Counted from the stretch's first letter, positions 1-8,545 are shown. The stretch is DNA of 11,335 bases from Ruminococcaceae bacterium UBA5450 (GCA_002424295.1 DIQY01000108.1:315-11649), one strand, 5' to 3'. The notes: generated from the sequence alone by a model not told the origin. Numbers and translations: made by a program.

Positions 1-954
1 CTTGCCTGCCAGATGAGCAACTGCATTCAGGCAACTACACAGGCAGAGATCAGTGCGAATGGATATCTGTTTAAAGCGAGCGGATATACCGTTACATTTG
101 ATGGCTTTACGGTACTTTATGAGGAAAAGAAAGACGAAGAATCCGAAGAAAAATCAGGCATTTTACCGCCTCTCGAAGTTGGTATGCCGATTCACTGCAA
201 AGAAATTCAGGGGAACCAACACTTTACGCAGCCGCCTGCAAGGTATACAGAGGCGAGCCTCATTAAAGCTTTGGAAGAAAACGGAATCGGACGTCCGAGC
301 ACCTATGCTGCAACTATCAGCACAATTACCGGCAGAGAATATGTTGTGCGGGACGGCAAAGCTTTAAAGCCTACCGAATTGGGAGAAGTAACTACAAAGC
401 TGATGTGTGAACGCTTTCCTAAGATCGTGAATGTGAAATTTACGGCACAGGTCGAGAGCGAGCTGGACGGGGTCCAGGGAGGAAAGAACGATTGGGTGGA
501 AACACTGCATCAGTTTTACGGGGATTTTGAACAGACTCTGAAAAAAGCAAAAGAAGAGATGCAGGGAGTCAAGATTCATTTAAAGGAAGACGAGACTGAC
601 CTGATTTGTGAAAAATGTGGTCGCCCGATGGTCATAAAAACTGGACGTTATGGACGCTTTATCGCTTGCTCCGGCTATCCGGAATGCAAGAATGTGAAAA
701 AATTGGTGCAGGAAAACGGTGCGGATTGCCCGAAGTGTGATGGACGTGTCATTGTGAAAAAGACAAAACGCGGACGGGTCTTTTATGGTTGCAGCAATTA
801 TCCGAAATGTGATTTTGTTTCATGGGACGAGCCTATCAAAGAGAAGTGCCCACGCTGCGGAAAAACGCTTCTGAAAAAGAAAGGAAAACACCCCAAATAT
901 TACTGCATTACACCGGACTGCGGATATGAACGCATTGAGGAGAATGAAGAATGA
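1..954 (+). CDS. topA: DNA topoisomerase I (type IA), C-terminal part, 5' end outside window
   Basis: This is the C-terminal 317 codons of topoisomerase I, which relaxes negative supercoils by cutting and resealing one DNA strand. The reading frame is open from base 1, so the Toprim domain and the active-site tyrosine lie upstream of the window. Visible first is the end of the type IA core, including the family motif FTQPPARYTEASL (from base 223) followed by ENGIGRPSTYA. Three C-terminal C4 zinc ribbons follow. The first begins at base 607 (CEKC...CSGYPEC), the second near base 727 (CPKC...CSNYPKC), and the third has CPRC...CITPDC. Such ribbons bind single-stranded DNA and RNA polymerase in homologues. 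The stop overlaps the trmFO start by 4 bp (ATGA), and topA-trmFO is a common Firmicutes pair. The ATG at 13 is internal, not the real start. Confidence 0.97.
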   Translation, partial: LACQMSNCIQATTQAEISANGYLFKASGYTVTFDGFTVLYEEKKDEESEEKSGILPPLEVGMPIHCKEIQGNQHFTQPPARYTEASLIKALEENGIGRPSTYAATISTITGREYVVRDGKALKPTELGEVTTKLMCERFPKIVNVKFTAQVESELDGVQGGKNDWVETLHQFYGDFEQTLKKAKEEMQGVKIHLKEDETDLICEKCGRPMVIKTGRYGRFIACSGYPECKNVKKLVQENGADCPKCDGRVIVKKTKRGRVFYGCSNYPKCDFVSWDEPIKEKCPRCGKTLLKKKGKHPKYYCITPDCGYERIEENEE

Positions 955-2255
955 TTACCGTGATTGGGGCGGGACTTGCCGGCTGTGAGGCAGCATGGCA
1001 GATCGCTCAGGGCGGAGAAAAAGTTCATCTGGTGGAGATGAAACCGGCACGTTATACGCCGGCACATCAAAATTCTGATTTTGCAGAGCTTGTTTGCTCC
1101 AATTCTTTAAAAGCTGCACGGCTAAATAGTGCCGCCGGCCTTTTAAAGGAAGAGATGCGGCAGATGGGGAGCCTCTTGGTGCCAATTGCATTTGACTGCA
1201 GGGTTCCGGCAGGTGGCGCGTTAGCGGTAGACCGTCATAAATTTTCCGCCGCCGTGACAAACGCGATCCGAAATCATCCGAACATTGAGATAGAAGAAAA
1301 AGAAGTCGAGAAGATCCCGGAAGATGGAATTACGGTGATTGCAACAGGTCCTCTCACAACAGAACCGCTTGCGGGACAGATTGATTTGCTTTGTGGTGGG
1401 ACCCTTCGCTTTTTTGATGCGGCTGCGCCAATTGTAACTGCGGAAAGTCTCGATTTTTCAAAGACTTTTTCGGCCTCCAGGTATGATCAGAATACAGAGG
1501 GGGATTATCTCAACTGCCCGATGAATCAGGCGGAATATGAAGCTTTTTATAATGCGTTGGTAAGTGCCCAACGAGCACCGGTTCATGGATTTGATGCACG
1601 CGATCCAAAGGTTTATGAGGGCTGTATGCCGGTGGAAGTCATGGCACAGCGCGGACCGGATACTATTCGGTTTGGACCGTTAAAGCCGGTTGGTTTGCGC
1701 GATCCTCATACCGGACACCGTCCATGGGCAAATGTACAGCTGCGTCGAGAAGATGCTGCCGGAACGCTTTATAATCTGGTCGGCTTTCAGACAAACTTAA
1801 AGTTTGGAGAGCAAAAACGTGTTTTCGGAATGATACCGGGTCTGGAGCAGGCGGAATTTGTGCGCTATGGAGTGATGCACCGAAATACTTTTTTAAATTC
1901 TCCTAAAAATTTAAACGCCGCTTTTCAAATGAAAACGGAACCAAGACTCTTTTTTGCCGGACAGATGACCGGTGTGGAAGGTTATATGGAATCTGCGATG
2001 AGCGGCCTTTTGGCAGGAAAAAATGCGCTGCGGTATCAGCAGAAAAAACCACTTTTCATCTTGCCGAAAATTACAATGTCAGGCGCACTTGCTCATTATG
2101 TGGAAGAAGGCGGCAATGCCGATTTTCAGCCAATGGGCGCGAATTTTGGAATTCTTCCGCCGCTGAGTGAAGTCATACGGGACAAAAAAGAACGATACGG
2201 TGCTTTTTCCCAACGCGCATTAAAGGCACTGAAAGAGCAGATCGAATCAGCTTGA
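951..2255 (+). CDS. trmFO: Methylenetetrahydrofolate-tRNA-(uracil-54-C5)-methyltransferase, FAD-dependent
   Basis: TrmFO makes ribothymidine at position 54 of the tRNA T-loop, using methylenetetrahydrofolate as carbon donor and FADH2 as reductant. The protein is 434 aa, matching the family (about 435 aa in B. subtilis). The N-terminal FAD-binding Rossmann motif is GAGLAGCE (residues 6-13). The two cysteines that match the catalytic pair in B. subtilis TrmFO are C49, in AELVCSNSLKA, and C225, in YEGCMPVEVMA. The C-terminal half has the expected FFAGQMTGVEGYMESA region. The ATG start at 951 overlaps the topA stop and has GAGGAG at 937-942, eight bases upstream. No domain is missing. It is distinct from the SAM-dependent TrmA found in proteobacteria. 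Confidence 0.97.
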   Translation: MITVIGAGLAGCEAAWQIAQGGEKVHLVEMKPARYTPAHQNSDFAELVCSNSLKAARLNSAAGLLKEEMRQMGSLLVPIAFDCRVPAGGALAVDRHKFSAAVTNAIRNHPNIEIEEKEVEKIPEDGITVIATGPLTTEPLAGQIDLLCGGTLRFFDAAAPIVTAESLDFSKTFSASRYDQNTEGDYLNCPMNQAEYEAFYNALVSAQRAPVHGFDARDPKVYEGCMPVEVMAQRGPDTIRFGPLKPVGLRDPHTGHRPWANVQLRREDAAGTLYNLVGFQTNLKFGEQKRVFGMIPGLEQAEFVRYGVMHRNTFLNSPKNLNAAFQMKTEPRLFFAGQMTGVEGYMESAMSGLLAGKNALRYQQKKPLFILPKITMSGALAHYVEEGGNADFQPMGANFGILPPLSEVIRDKKERYGAFSQRALKALKEQIESA

Positions 2256-2267
2256 CGAAAATGGGAA

Positions 2268-2273
2268 AGAGGG
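2268..2273 (+). promoter_or_regulatory. Ribosome binding site that sets the plsX start
   Basis: The purine-rich AGAGGG sits five bases before the ATG at 2279. It favours that ATG over the in-frame TTG at 2252 and ATG at 2261, which have no comparable site. The downstream ATG also gives the usual PlsX N-terminus, MKIIVDAFGGD. Confidence 0.7.
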
Positions 2274-2278
2274 AAGCT

Positions 2279-3313
2279 ATGAAGATTATCGTAGATGCTT
2301 TCGGCGGGGATTATGCACCGCTTGAAATTTTAAAGGGTGCCACAAAAGCCGTAGAAGAACTGAATGTGGACATTCTTTTAACGGGAAAAGCGGATATTAT
2401 CAAAAAAACAGCAAAAGAAAATGGCATGAACCTATCCCATATGGAAATCCTGGATTGTCCGGATATCATGCCCATGGAGGATCCGGGGACTGAAATCCTG
2501 AAAAAGTGGAAGAATTCTTCCATGGCAGTTGGGTTGTGCGCTTTGGCAGAAGGAAAAGGAGATGCTTTTGTTTCTGCCGGCAATAGTGGCGCACTTACGG
2601 TTGGAGCGACTTTTCTTGTCAAACGAATCCATGGAATTAAGCGGATTGGATTTGCGCCGGTTATTCCGGATGGCAAAGGCTGCTTTATGTTGATGGACGG
2701 CGGAGCAAATGCAGATTGCAAACCGGAAATGTTGTATCAGTTTGGCCTGATGGGTGCACTCTATATGAAGAAAGTCATGCAGATCGAAAATCCAACGGTC
2801 GGACTTTTAAATGTAGGTACAGAAGAGCATAAAGGTTCTTCTTTGCAGCAGGAGGCTTATGCTCTGCTCAAAAATTCAAATCTCAATTTTGTGGGCAATG
2901 TGGAAGCCCGCAGTGTTAACGGTCATGCGTGCGATGTTTTGGTAGCAGATGGCTTTTCCGGCAACGTGTTTTTAAAGACTTATGAGGGTACTGCCATGAT
3001 GGTAATGGGGAAGCTCAAAGAGGTACTCAAAAAGAATTTGAAGACAAAATTGGCAGCAGGACTAATACTCAGTGATCTAAAGGGACTCAAGAAAACAATG
3101 GATTATAATGAATATGGAGGAGCTCCTTTAATGGGATGTGCAAAACCGGTATTCAAAGCACACGGAAGTTCTAAGGCAAAGACTTTTTATAATGCACTTC
3201 GTCTTACAAAAGCGTATGTAGAAGGAAACATTGTTTCTGGGATTACAAAAAGTATTACTTCTATGAAAAAAGAAAACTCGGATGTAAAGGAAGGGAAGCA
3301 TGAAACAGTATGA
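2279..3313 (+). CDS. plsX: Phosphate acyltransferase PlsX (acyl-ACP:phosphate acyltransferase)
   Basis: PlsX converts acyl-ACP and phosphate to acyl-phosphate, which PlsY then uses to acylate glycerol-3-phosphate at the start of phospholipid synthesis. It is a peripheral membrane enzyme. The chosen start gives 344 aa, close to the family (333 aa in B. subtilis). An open frame extends nine codons upstream to a TTG at 2252, but the ribosome binding site and family N-terminus argue for 2279. Family motifs visible are IIVDAFGGDYAP at the N-terminus, SAGNSGAL, FMLMDGGANADCKPE, LLNVGTEEHKGS, VADGFSGNVFLKT and DYNEYGGAPLMG. It lies 23 bp after trmFO and overlaps rnc by 4 bp. The acyl carrier protein gene acpP, often found next in Firmicutes, is absent here. 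The C-terminal tail after about residue 330 is lysine- and glutamate-rich and slightly longer than usual. Confidence 0.96.
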   Translation: MKIIVDAFGGDYAPLEILKGATKAVEELNVDILLTGKADIIKKTAKENGMNLSHMEILDCPDIMPMEDPGTEILKKWKNSSMAVGLCALAEGKGDAFVSAGNSGALTVGATFLVKRIHGIKRIGFAPVIPDGKGCFMLMDGGANADCKPEMLYQFGLMGALYMKKVMQIENPTVGLLNVGTEEHKGSSLQQEAYALLKNSNLNFVGNVEARSVNGHACDVLVADGFSGNVFLKTYEGTAMMVMGKLKEVLKKNLKTKLAAGLILSDLKGLKKTMDYNEYGGAPLMGCAKPVFKAHGSSKAKTFYNALRLTKAYVEGNIVSGITKSITSMKKENSDVKEGKHETV

Positions 3314-3996
3314 AAGAACTGGAAGAATTAGAGAAAGCGATCGGGTATTCCTTTCATAATCCGGCATTACTCAAAAACGCATTGATTCATTCCTCTTTTG
3401 CAAATGAGACAAAGGCGCCATTAGGGAGCAACGAACGTCTTGAATTTTTGGGGGACAGCGTACTGGGCTTTGTAGTGGCGGATTATCTTTACAAACATTT
3501 TCCGGATTGGCCTGAAGGCCATTTGACAAAAACCAGAGCAACTTTGGTCTGCGAGAAAGCTTGCTGCGGATTTTCTCAAGAGATGGAAGTTGGAAAATAT
3601 CTTTATTTGAGTCACGGAGAACAAAATAGCGGCGGGCGCACTCGTTCTTCTATCTTAGCGGATGCATTTGAGTCAATTACAGCTGCAATCTATTTGGATG
3701 GCGGACTAGCTTGTGCAAGCGAGTTTATTCTTCGATTTGTGCTGCCGGCTTTAAAAACTTTGCATCAAAAGGCGCCGTTTAAGGATTATAAGACAAAATT
3801 GCAGGAGATCATCCAGAAAAATCCCGGAGAGACACTTTCCTATCTTCTTACCGGCGAATCCGGTCCCGATCATGATAAACATTTTATGGTGGAAGTCCAC
3901 CTAAACTCCAATGTGATTGGAAAAGGCGGCGGACGCAGCAAAAAAGAAGCGGAGCAGCAGGCAGCGCGGGAAGCGCTGGAGCTGATGGGATATTGA
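3310..3996 (+). CDS. rnc: Ribonuclease III
   Basis: RNase III cleaves double-stranded RNA, processing the rRNA precursor and structured mRNAs. The protein is 228 aa with the standard layout: RIII endonuclease domain (about 1-150) and double-stranded RNA-binding domain (about 157-226). The signature NERLEFLGDSVLGF is at residues 41-54. Residues E42, E45, D49, D118 and E121 match E. coli E38, E41, D45, D114 and E117, so the two-metal active site looks complete. The dsRBD ends with GRSKKEAEQQAAREAL, the usual lysine-containing helix. The ATG at 3310 overlaps the plsX stop (ATGA); a stop codon at 3301-3303 in the same frame rules out an earlier start. The nearest good Shine-Dalgarno sequence is 14 bases upstream, so initiation probably depends on coupling to plsX. 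The rnc-smc-ftsY association is conserved in Firmicutes. Confidence 0.97.
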   Translation: MKELEELEKAIGYSFHNPALLKNALIHSSFANETKAPLGSNERLEFLGDSVLGFVVADYLYKHFPDWPEGHLTKTRATLVCEKACCGFSQEMEVGKYLYLSHGEQNSGGRTRSSILADAFESITAAIYLDGGLACASEFILRFVLPALKTLHQKAPFKDYKTKLQEIIQKNPGETLSYLLTGESGPDHDKHFMVEVHLNSNVIGKGGGRSKKEAEQQAAREALELMGY

Positions 3997-4958
3997 GTGC
4001 GACGGTCGGACTGTTTGTCCCAAATTTCGGTTGTCCGCATCGATGCAGCTTTTGCGATCAACGTGTGATTACCGGACAGCAGAAAATGCTGACTCCGGAA
4101 GAAGTAAAAAATGCGGCAAACATTGCATTAGAAAGTCTCAGAGACCGTGCAGCGAAAACGGAAATTGCCTTCTTTGGGGGCAGTTTTACAGCGTTGCCCG
4201 AGAAAGAGATGATTTGTCTTTTGGAAGCAGCGTGGCCTTTTGTAAAAAACGGCCAATTTCGTGGAATCCGTTGTTCTACAAGACCGGATTGTATTTCCCC
4301 GGAGATTTTGAAGACCCTTTTGACATATGGCGTTACCACGATCGAGTTGGGCGCGCAGAGTATGGATGATCGTGTTCTTCTTCAAAATGGCCGGGGGCAT
4401 ACAGCAGAACAGGTTAGAAAAGCTTCAGAGATGATCCATGAGGAAAATATTTCACTGGGACTGCAGATGATGACAGGGCTTCCGGGGGATACAGCCGAGG
4501 GGGCAAGAAAAACAGCGAGGGCCTTTTCTGAACTTTCTCCTTCGGAGGTACGCATCTATCCGGCTTTGACATTAGAGGGAACCGAGATGGAGAAATGGTA
4601 TCGGGAGGGTTCTTATTGCCCGCCCTCTCTGGAAGAGAGCCTGGAGCTTTGCGCTGATCTTCTGGATTTTTTTGAGGAGCAAAAGATTCGTGTCATTCGT
4701 TTAGGACTTCATGATTCGCCGGAGCTCAAAGACAAATTAGTAGCAGGGCCTTATCATCCGGCTTTTCGAGAGCGCTGTGAGAGCCTTCGCTGGTATCGAT
4801 ATTTTTGTAGAAATCTGCAGGAAAAAAAAGAGGATTCGTTTGTTTTCCATGTCCCAAAGCGACGGATTTCACAGGCAATTGGACAGAACCATGAAAATAT
4901 TAGAAAACTGGCCGCTTTAGGGTATCATGTAAAAATTCTTCCGCAGGAGGTGAACTGA
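3993..4958 (+). CDS. Radical SAM protein, Elp3-like (COG1243-type) without acetyltransferase domain
   Basis: This is a 321 aa radical S-adenosylmethionine enzyme of unproven substrate. The [4Fe-4S] cluster motif is C14-PHR-C18-SF-C21 (CX3CX2C), inside PNFGCPHRCSFCDQR. Further TIM-barrel motifs are AFFGGSFTALP, RCSTRPDCI, TIELGAQSMDD, LGLQMMTGLPGD and VRIYPALTLEGTEM. These resemble the radical SAM half of Elp3-like proteins, but the GNAT domain is missing and the cysteine spacing differs from true Elp3 (CX9CX2C), so tRNA wobble carboxymethylation should not be assumed. Residues 285-316 resemble a NusA-type KH motif. The start is TTG at 3993, overlapping the rnc stop. It must be used because the first in-frame ATG (4086, residue 32) lies after the cluster cysteines. 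The stop abuts smc directly. The position between rnc and smc is, from memory, common in Clostridia. Confidence 0.88.
   Translation: MSATVGLFVPNFGCPHRCSFCDQRVITGQQKMLTPEEVKNAANIALESLRDRAAKTEIAFFGGSFTALPEKEMICLLEAAWPFVKNGQFRGIRCSTRPDCISPEILKTLLTYGVTTIELGAQSMDDRVLLQNGRGHTAEQVRKASEMIHEENISLGLQMMTGLPGDTAEGARKTARAFSELSPSEVRIYPALTLEGTEMEKWYREGSYCPPSLEESLELCADLLDFFEEQKIRVIRLGLHDSPELKDKLVAGPYHPAFRERCESLRWYRYFCRNLQEKKEDSFVFHVPKRRISQAIGQNHENIRKLAALGYHVKILPQEVN
4945..4953 (+). promoter_or_regulatory. Strong ribosome binding site for the TTG start of smc
   Basis: AGGAGGTGA is nearly a perfect anti-Shine-Dalgarno match. It lies inside the last codons of the radical SAM gene, five bases before the TTG at 4959. 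It makes up for the weak start codon and supports TTG as the true smc start. Confidence 0.85.
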
Positions 4959-7900
4959 TTGCTTTTAAAATCTTTGGAGATACAGGGATTTAAAACTTTT
5001 CCGGAAAAGACGGTTTTAACCTTTCATGATGGGATCACGGCGGTCGTGGGCCCAAATGGAAGCGGAAAAAGCAACATTAGCGATGCAATGCGCTGGGTGT
5101 TGGGGGAACAATCTACCCGTACGCTGCGCTGTACGCGGATGGAAGATGTGATTTTTAACGGGACCCCCGGCAGAAAGCCAATGGGGTACGCAGAAGTGAC
5201 CCTGAATATTGATAATCAGGATCGTCGTTTGCCGTTTGATAAAGATGAAGTATCGGTTACCCGGCGCTATTATCGCAGCGGAGAGAGCGAATATCGCTTA
5301 AATAAAGTAAATGTCCGGCTGAAAGATATCAATGAGCTTTTTATGGATACCGGATTGGGCCGTGACGGCTATTCGATTATCGGACAGGGTAAAATCGACG
5401 CGATTGTTGCCGCTAAAGGGGAAGACCGTCGGGAGGTTTTTGAAGAAGCAGTCGGAATATCCAGATTTCGTTACCGCAAAGAAGAAAGCGAGCGAAAACT
5501 TTCTGCGGCCGAAGAGAATTTGTTGCGCTTAAACGATATTCTTTCGGAGTTAGAAAGCAGAGTAGGTCCGTTAAAAGAACAATCCCAAAAAGCACAGGAG
5601 TTTTTGGATTATTCCGAAGAAAAACGTACGCTTGAGATCGGCTTGTGGCTTCATACACTCGGAAAATCGGGGAGAATCCTGAAAGAGCAGGAAGATAAAA
5701 TCGCTTTGACACAGGCTCAGCAGGAAGCTGCGGCAAAAGCGCTGAATGATCTGCAGGAAAAAATTGAACAGAACTTTTCAGAATCCTCTAAGGCAACCGC
5801 AAGAGCCGATGAGATTCGCCAACAGATTTCTTCTTTAGAGGCGGAAGCAGTCCAGAAAGATGGAGAGGCAGATGTCTGTTTGGGAGATGCGCGTCATGCA
5901 GAAGAAATGATGAAACGTCTTCAAACAGAATTAGAAACTTCCCAGAATGATCAGTCTCGTTTGGAGGAAGAGATGACTTCCTATCAGGCGGAGATTTCGC
6001 AGAAGCAGCAGCAGATGGAAACACTCCACCAAACAATGGCTCAAGTGAACGAAAAGCTGGATTCTCTTCGCCGAACAATGAATGAAGCTTCTGCACAGAT
6101 CGATGATTTTTCTCGTCAGATGACCGCTTTATCTCAACAAGTGACTGATGCAAAGGTTCGTGAAACGGCTTCTGTTTCCTCTATTTCCGAAATTGGAATG
6201 CGCCTTTCAGTTGTTGAAGAAACACTTAAAGCAAAAAGTCAAAAGAGAGAGGAACTGGAACTTTCTTTTGAAGAGAGCGGAAAAATGCTGGAAGAGATGG
6301 ATACCAAAATATCTGCCTTGCAGAATACAGTCCGCGGATATGAGCTGCGCCTTCTTTCTCGCCGCAAAAAAGCCGATGAGCAGAAAAGAGATGCAGAACA
6401 GCAGCTTTTAGAAGCGAAAGAAACCGATCACCGTATTAAAGTTCTGGAAGACCTCGAACGCAATCTGGAAGGGTTTGCGAAGAGTGTTAAAATAGTAATG
6501 CAAGAAGCGAAACATGGCGTCCTTACCGGAATTTATGGGCCTGTTTCGAGAATTCTCTCGGTGCCGGGAGAGTATGCGGTCGCTCTGGAGACAGCGCTTG
6601 GCGGCGCCATGCAGTATGTTGTAGTTGAGAGTGAGCAGGATGCAAAGATGGCAATCCGGCTTTTGAAAAAGAAAGACAGTGGACGCGCTACATTTTTGCC
6701 CCTGACTTCTGTTCATGGCAAAGGCTTGCAGGAAAGAGGACTTTCCCAGTGCAGCGGATTTGTTGGAATTGCTTCAGACCTTTGTTCCTGTGAGCCAAAA
6801 TATGATTCGGTTCGGGACAGCTTGCTCGGAAGGATTGTAGTCGCCGAAAATCTGGATGATGCGGTGGAGATTGCAAGAAAATTTTCCTATCATTTTCGCA
6901 TTGTTACGTTGGACGGACAAGTCGTAAATGCCGGAGGATCGCTGACCGGCGGTTCTCTTGCCAGAAATTCCGGCCTTTTGCGCAGAGCTTCTGAAATTGA
7001 AGAACTTCGCAGAAAAGCGGTGGAACAACATCAAAAGGCAAAAGAATCTGAAGAAAAACATCATCATCTTTCCGAAGAGACTTCGGCAGCGCAGGCTTCT
7101 CTGCAGGCAACACAGGGGGAGCTTTTAACAGCACAGGAAGATCGGATTCAGCTCAAATCGAATCGCGACCGGCTGAAATCGGATTTAAACGGAATGATTT
7201 TGGACTGCACACAGCTTCATGCAGAAAAGGCAACTGCAGCAGATCGTCTGAAAGAGCAAGAAGAAAACCGCCGAGCTGCAAAAGAAGAAGAGGAAAACAT
7301 CGCAGAAAAAATTGCGGAGATTTCCAAGAAGTTGCAAGAAAAAAGTGGAAATCGGACCGACTTTAATCAGCAAAGCGATGATTTGTCCGAAAAATGCCAA
7401 ACCATTAGGATGGAGATTTTGGGCGAAGAAAAAGATACAGATTCTCTGCGCCGAAAAGTGGAAGAATTACAACAGCAGAAAATCAACCATATTGATCATG
7501 CAAAGGCGTTAGAAGAAGAAATTCAGTCTTTAAAGGAGCAGCGGCAGCAGGCCGAAGAAAAGTCGGATGCCCTCAAAAAAGAAGCAGAATCTCTGCGCGA
7601 AACGGCAAAAACGCAGACGCAGCAGATTGATTTTCTCAATGAGCATCGAATGAAATTGGAACAGGAAAGTACGCAGCTTCGCCGTCAGGAACGAGAAAAA
7701 TCGGAGGAGAAAGAACTTTCCGGGCATGATTTGGCGCGTCTTGAAGAACGGCGTGATAATCTGCAGAAAGAGTATGATTCTATTATCTCAAAACTTTGGG
7801 AAGAGTATGAGATGACCCCCCGGGAAGCAAAAGAATCTGCTCCGGAGATTGAAAATCCGCCGGAAGCGCAGAAACGTCTCAATACCCTGAAAGGAAAGAT

Positions 7901-8528
7901 CCGCGCGCTTGGCAATGTCAATGTTTCTGCAATCGAGGAATATAAAGAAGTCAATGAGCGCTATGAATTTATGAACGCGCAGATACAGGATATCGAAAAG
8001 AGCCGTGATGAACTGCATCATCTGATCGGAGAATTAACGCATCAAATGAAAGGACAGTTTCAGGAGGGCTTTCAGAAGATCGGTGCCTACTTTAGTTCTA
8101 CTTTCCGCGAACTTTTCGGCGGCGGAACCGCTTCTCTCTCACTCAGTGATCCTGAAAATCCTCTAACTAGCGGAATTGAAATTCAAGTGCAGCCGCCCGG
8201 CAAGATCGTTACGCATATCGAAGCTCTTTCTGGCGGCGAAAAGGCGCTCGTTGCGATTGCCCTTTATTTTTCCATTATGAAAGTTAATCCACCACCGTTT
8301 TGCATGCTGGACGAGATCGAAGCGGCTCTTGATGATGTCAATGTCGATCGGTTTGCTGCTTATCTGCGCCGCATGAATGCTCAGACGCAGTTTATTGTGA
8401 TTACGCATCGGCGCGGCAGCATGGAAGAAGCCGATATGCTTTACGGCGTTACGATGCAGGAGGAAGGAATCAGCAAGCTTTTGGAATTACATACCAATGA
8501 ACTTGAGAAGGAACTAAATGTTTCCTGA
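4959..8528 (+). CDS. smc: Chromosome segregation protein SMC
   Basis: SMC is the ATPase of the bacterial condensin complex; with ScpA and ScpB it loads near origins and organises the chromosome for segregation. At 1189 aa it matches the family (1186 aa in B. subtilis). Domains in order: N-terminal ATPase head with Walker A GPNGSGKS (31-38) and the VLGEQST loop; first coiled-coil arm (about 170-515); hinge (about 515-675) starting near HGVLTGIYGPVS and closing with NAGGSLTGGSL; second coiled-coil arm (about 680-1040), rich in E, K and Q; and the C-terminal head with ABC signature LSGGEK (1090-1095) and Walker B CMLDEIEAAL, with D1118 and E1119. No frame break is visible. The start is TTG; the first in-frame ATG would fall after Walker A, so it cannot be the start. 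scpA and scpB are not in this window. It abuts the radical SAM stop and is followed 17 bp later by ftsY. Confidence 0.98.
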   Translation: MLLKSLEIQGFKTFPEKTVLTFHDGITAVVGPNGSGKSNISDAMRWVLGEQSTRTLRCTRMEDVIFNGTPGRKPMGYAEVTLNIDNQDRRLPFDKDEVSVTRRYYRSGESEYRLNKVNVRLKDINELFMDTGLGRDGYSIIGQGKIDAIVAAKGEDRREVFEEAVGISRFRYRKEESERKLSAAEENLLRLNDILSELESRVGPLKEQSQKAQEFLDYSEEKRTLEIGLWLHTLGKSGRILKEQEDKIALTQAQQEAAAKALNDLQEKIEQNFSESSKATARADEIRQQISSLEAEAVQKDGEADVCLGDARHAEEMMKRLQTELETSQNDQSRLEEEMTSYQAEISQKQQQMETLHQTMAQVNEKLDSLRRTMNEASAQIDDFSRQMTALSQQVTDAKVRETASVSSISEIGMRLSVVEETLKAKSQKREELELSFEESGKMLEEMDTKISALQNTVRGYELRLLSRRKKADEQKRDAEQQLLEAKETDHRIKVLEDLERNLEGFAKSVKIVMQEAKHGVLTGIYGPVSRILSVPGEYAVALETALGGAMQYVVVESEQDAKMAIRLLKKKDSGRATFLPLTSVHGKGLQERGLSQCSGFVGIASDLCSCEPKYDSVRDSLLGRIVVAENLDDAVEIARKFSYHFRIVTLDGQVVNAGGSLTGGSLARNSGLLRRASEIEELRRKAVEQHQKAKESEEKHHHLSEETSAAQASLQATQGELLTAQEDRIQLKSNRDRLKSDLNGMILDCTQLHAEKATAADRLKEQEENRRAAKEEEENIAEKIAEISKKLQEKSGNRTDFNQQSDDLSEKCQTIRMEILGEEKDTDSLRRKVEELQQQKINHIDHAKALEEEIQSLKEQRQQAEEKSDALKKEAESLRETAKTQTQQIDFLNEHRMKLEQESTQLRRQEREKSEEKELSGHDLARLEERRDNLQKEYDSIISKLWEEYEMTPREAKESAPEIENPPEAQKRLNTLKGKIRALGNVNVSAIEEYKEVNERYEFMNAQIQDIEKSRDELHHLIGELTHQMKGQFQEGFQKIGAYFSSTFRELFGGGTASLSLSDPENPLTSGIEIQVQPPGKIVTHIEALSGGEKALVAIALYFSIMKVNPPPFCMLDEIEAALDDVNVDRFAAYLRRMNAQTQFIVITHRRGSMEEADMLYGVTMQEEGISKLLELHTNELEKELNVS

Positions 8529-8545
8529 AAGGAGAAGATATCACC

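Noticed and set aside
53..367. Second + strand open frame inside topA, suggesting a frameshift
   Set aside because: The main topA frame continues unbroken through the conserved motifs and zinc ribbons, so the other frame is a shadow.
2252..2278. Longer plsX starting at TTG 2252 or ATG 2261
   Set aside because: The AGAGGG site and the family N-terminus MKIIVDAFGGD both point to 2279.
2311..2721. Minus-strand open frame of 136 codons inside plsX
   Set aside because: It is fully antisense to a well-supported gene, the protein has no recognisable domain, and there is no ribosome binding context.
3993..4958. Calling the radical SAM gene elp3
   Set aside because: It lacks the GNAT domain and has CX3CX2C rather than the Elp3 cysteine spacing.
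5450..8080. Repeat-like, E/K/Q-rich stretches in smc as a possible low-complexity insertion
   Set aside because: They are the two coiled-coil arms expected on either side of the SMC hinge, and total length is normal.
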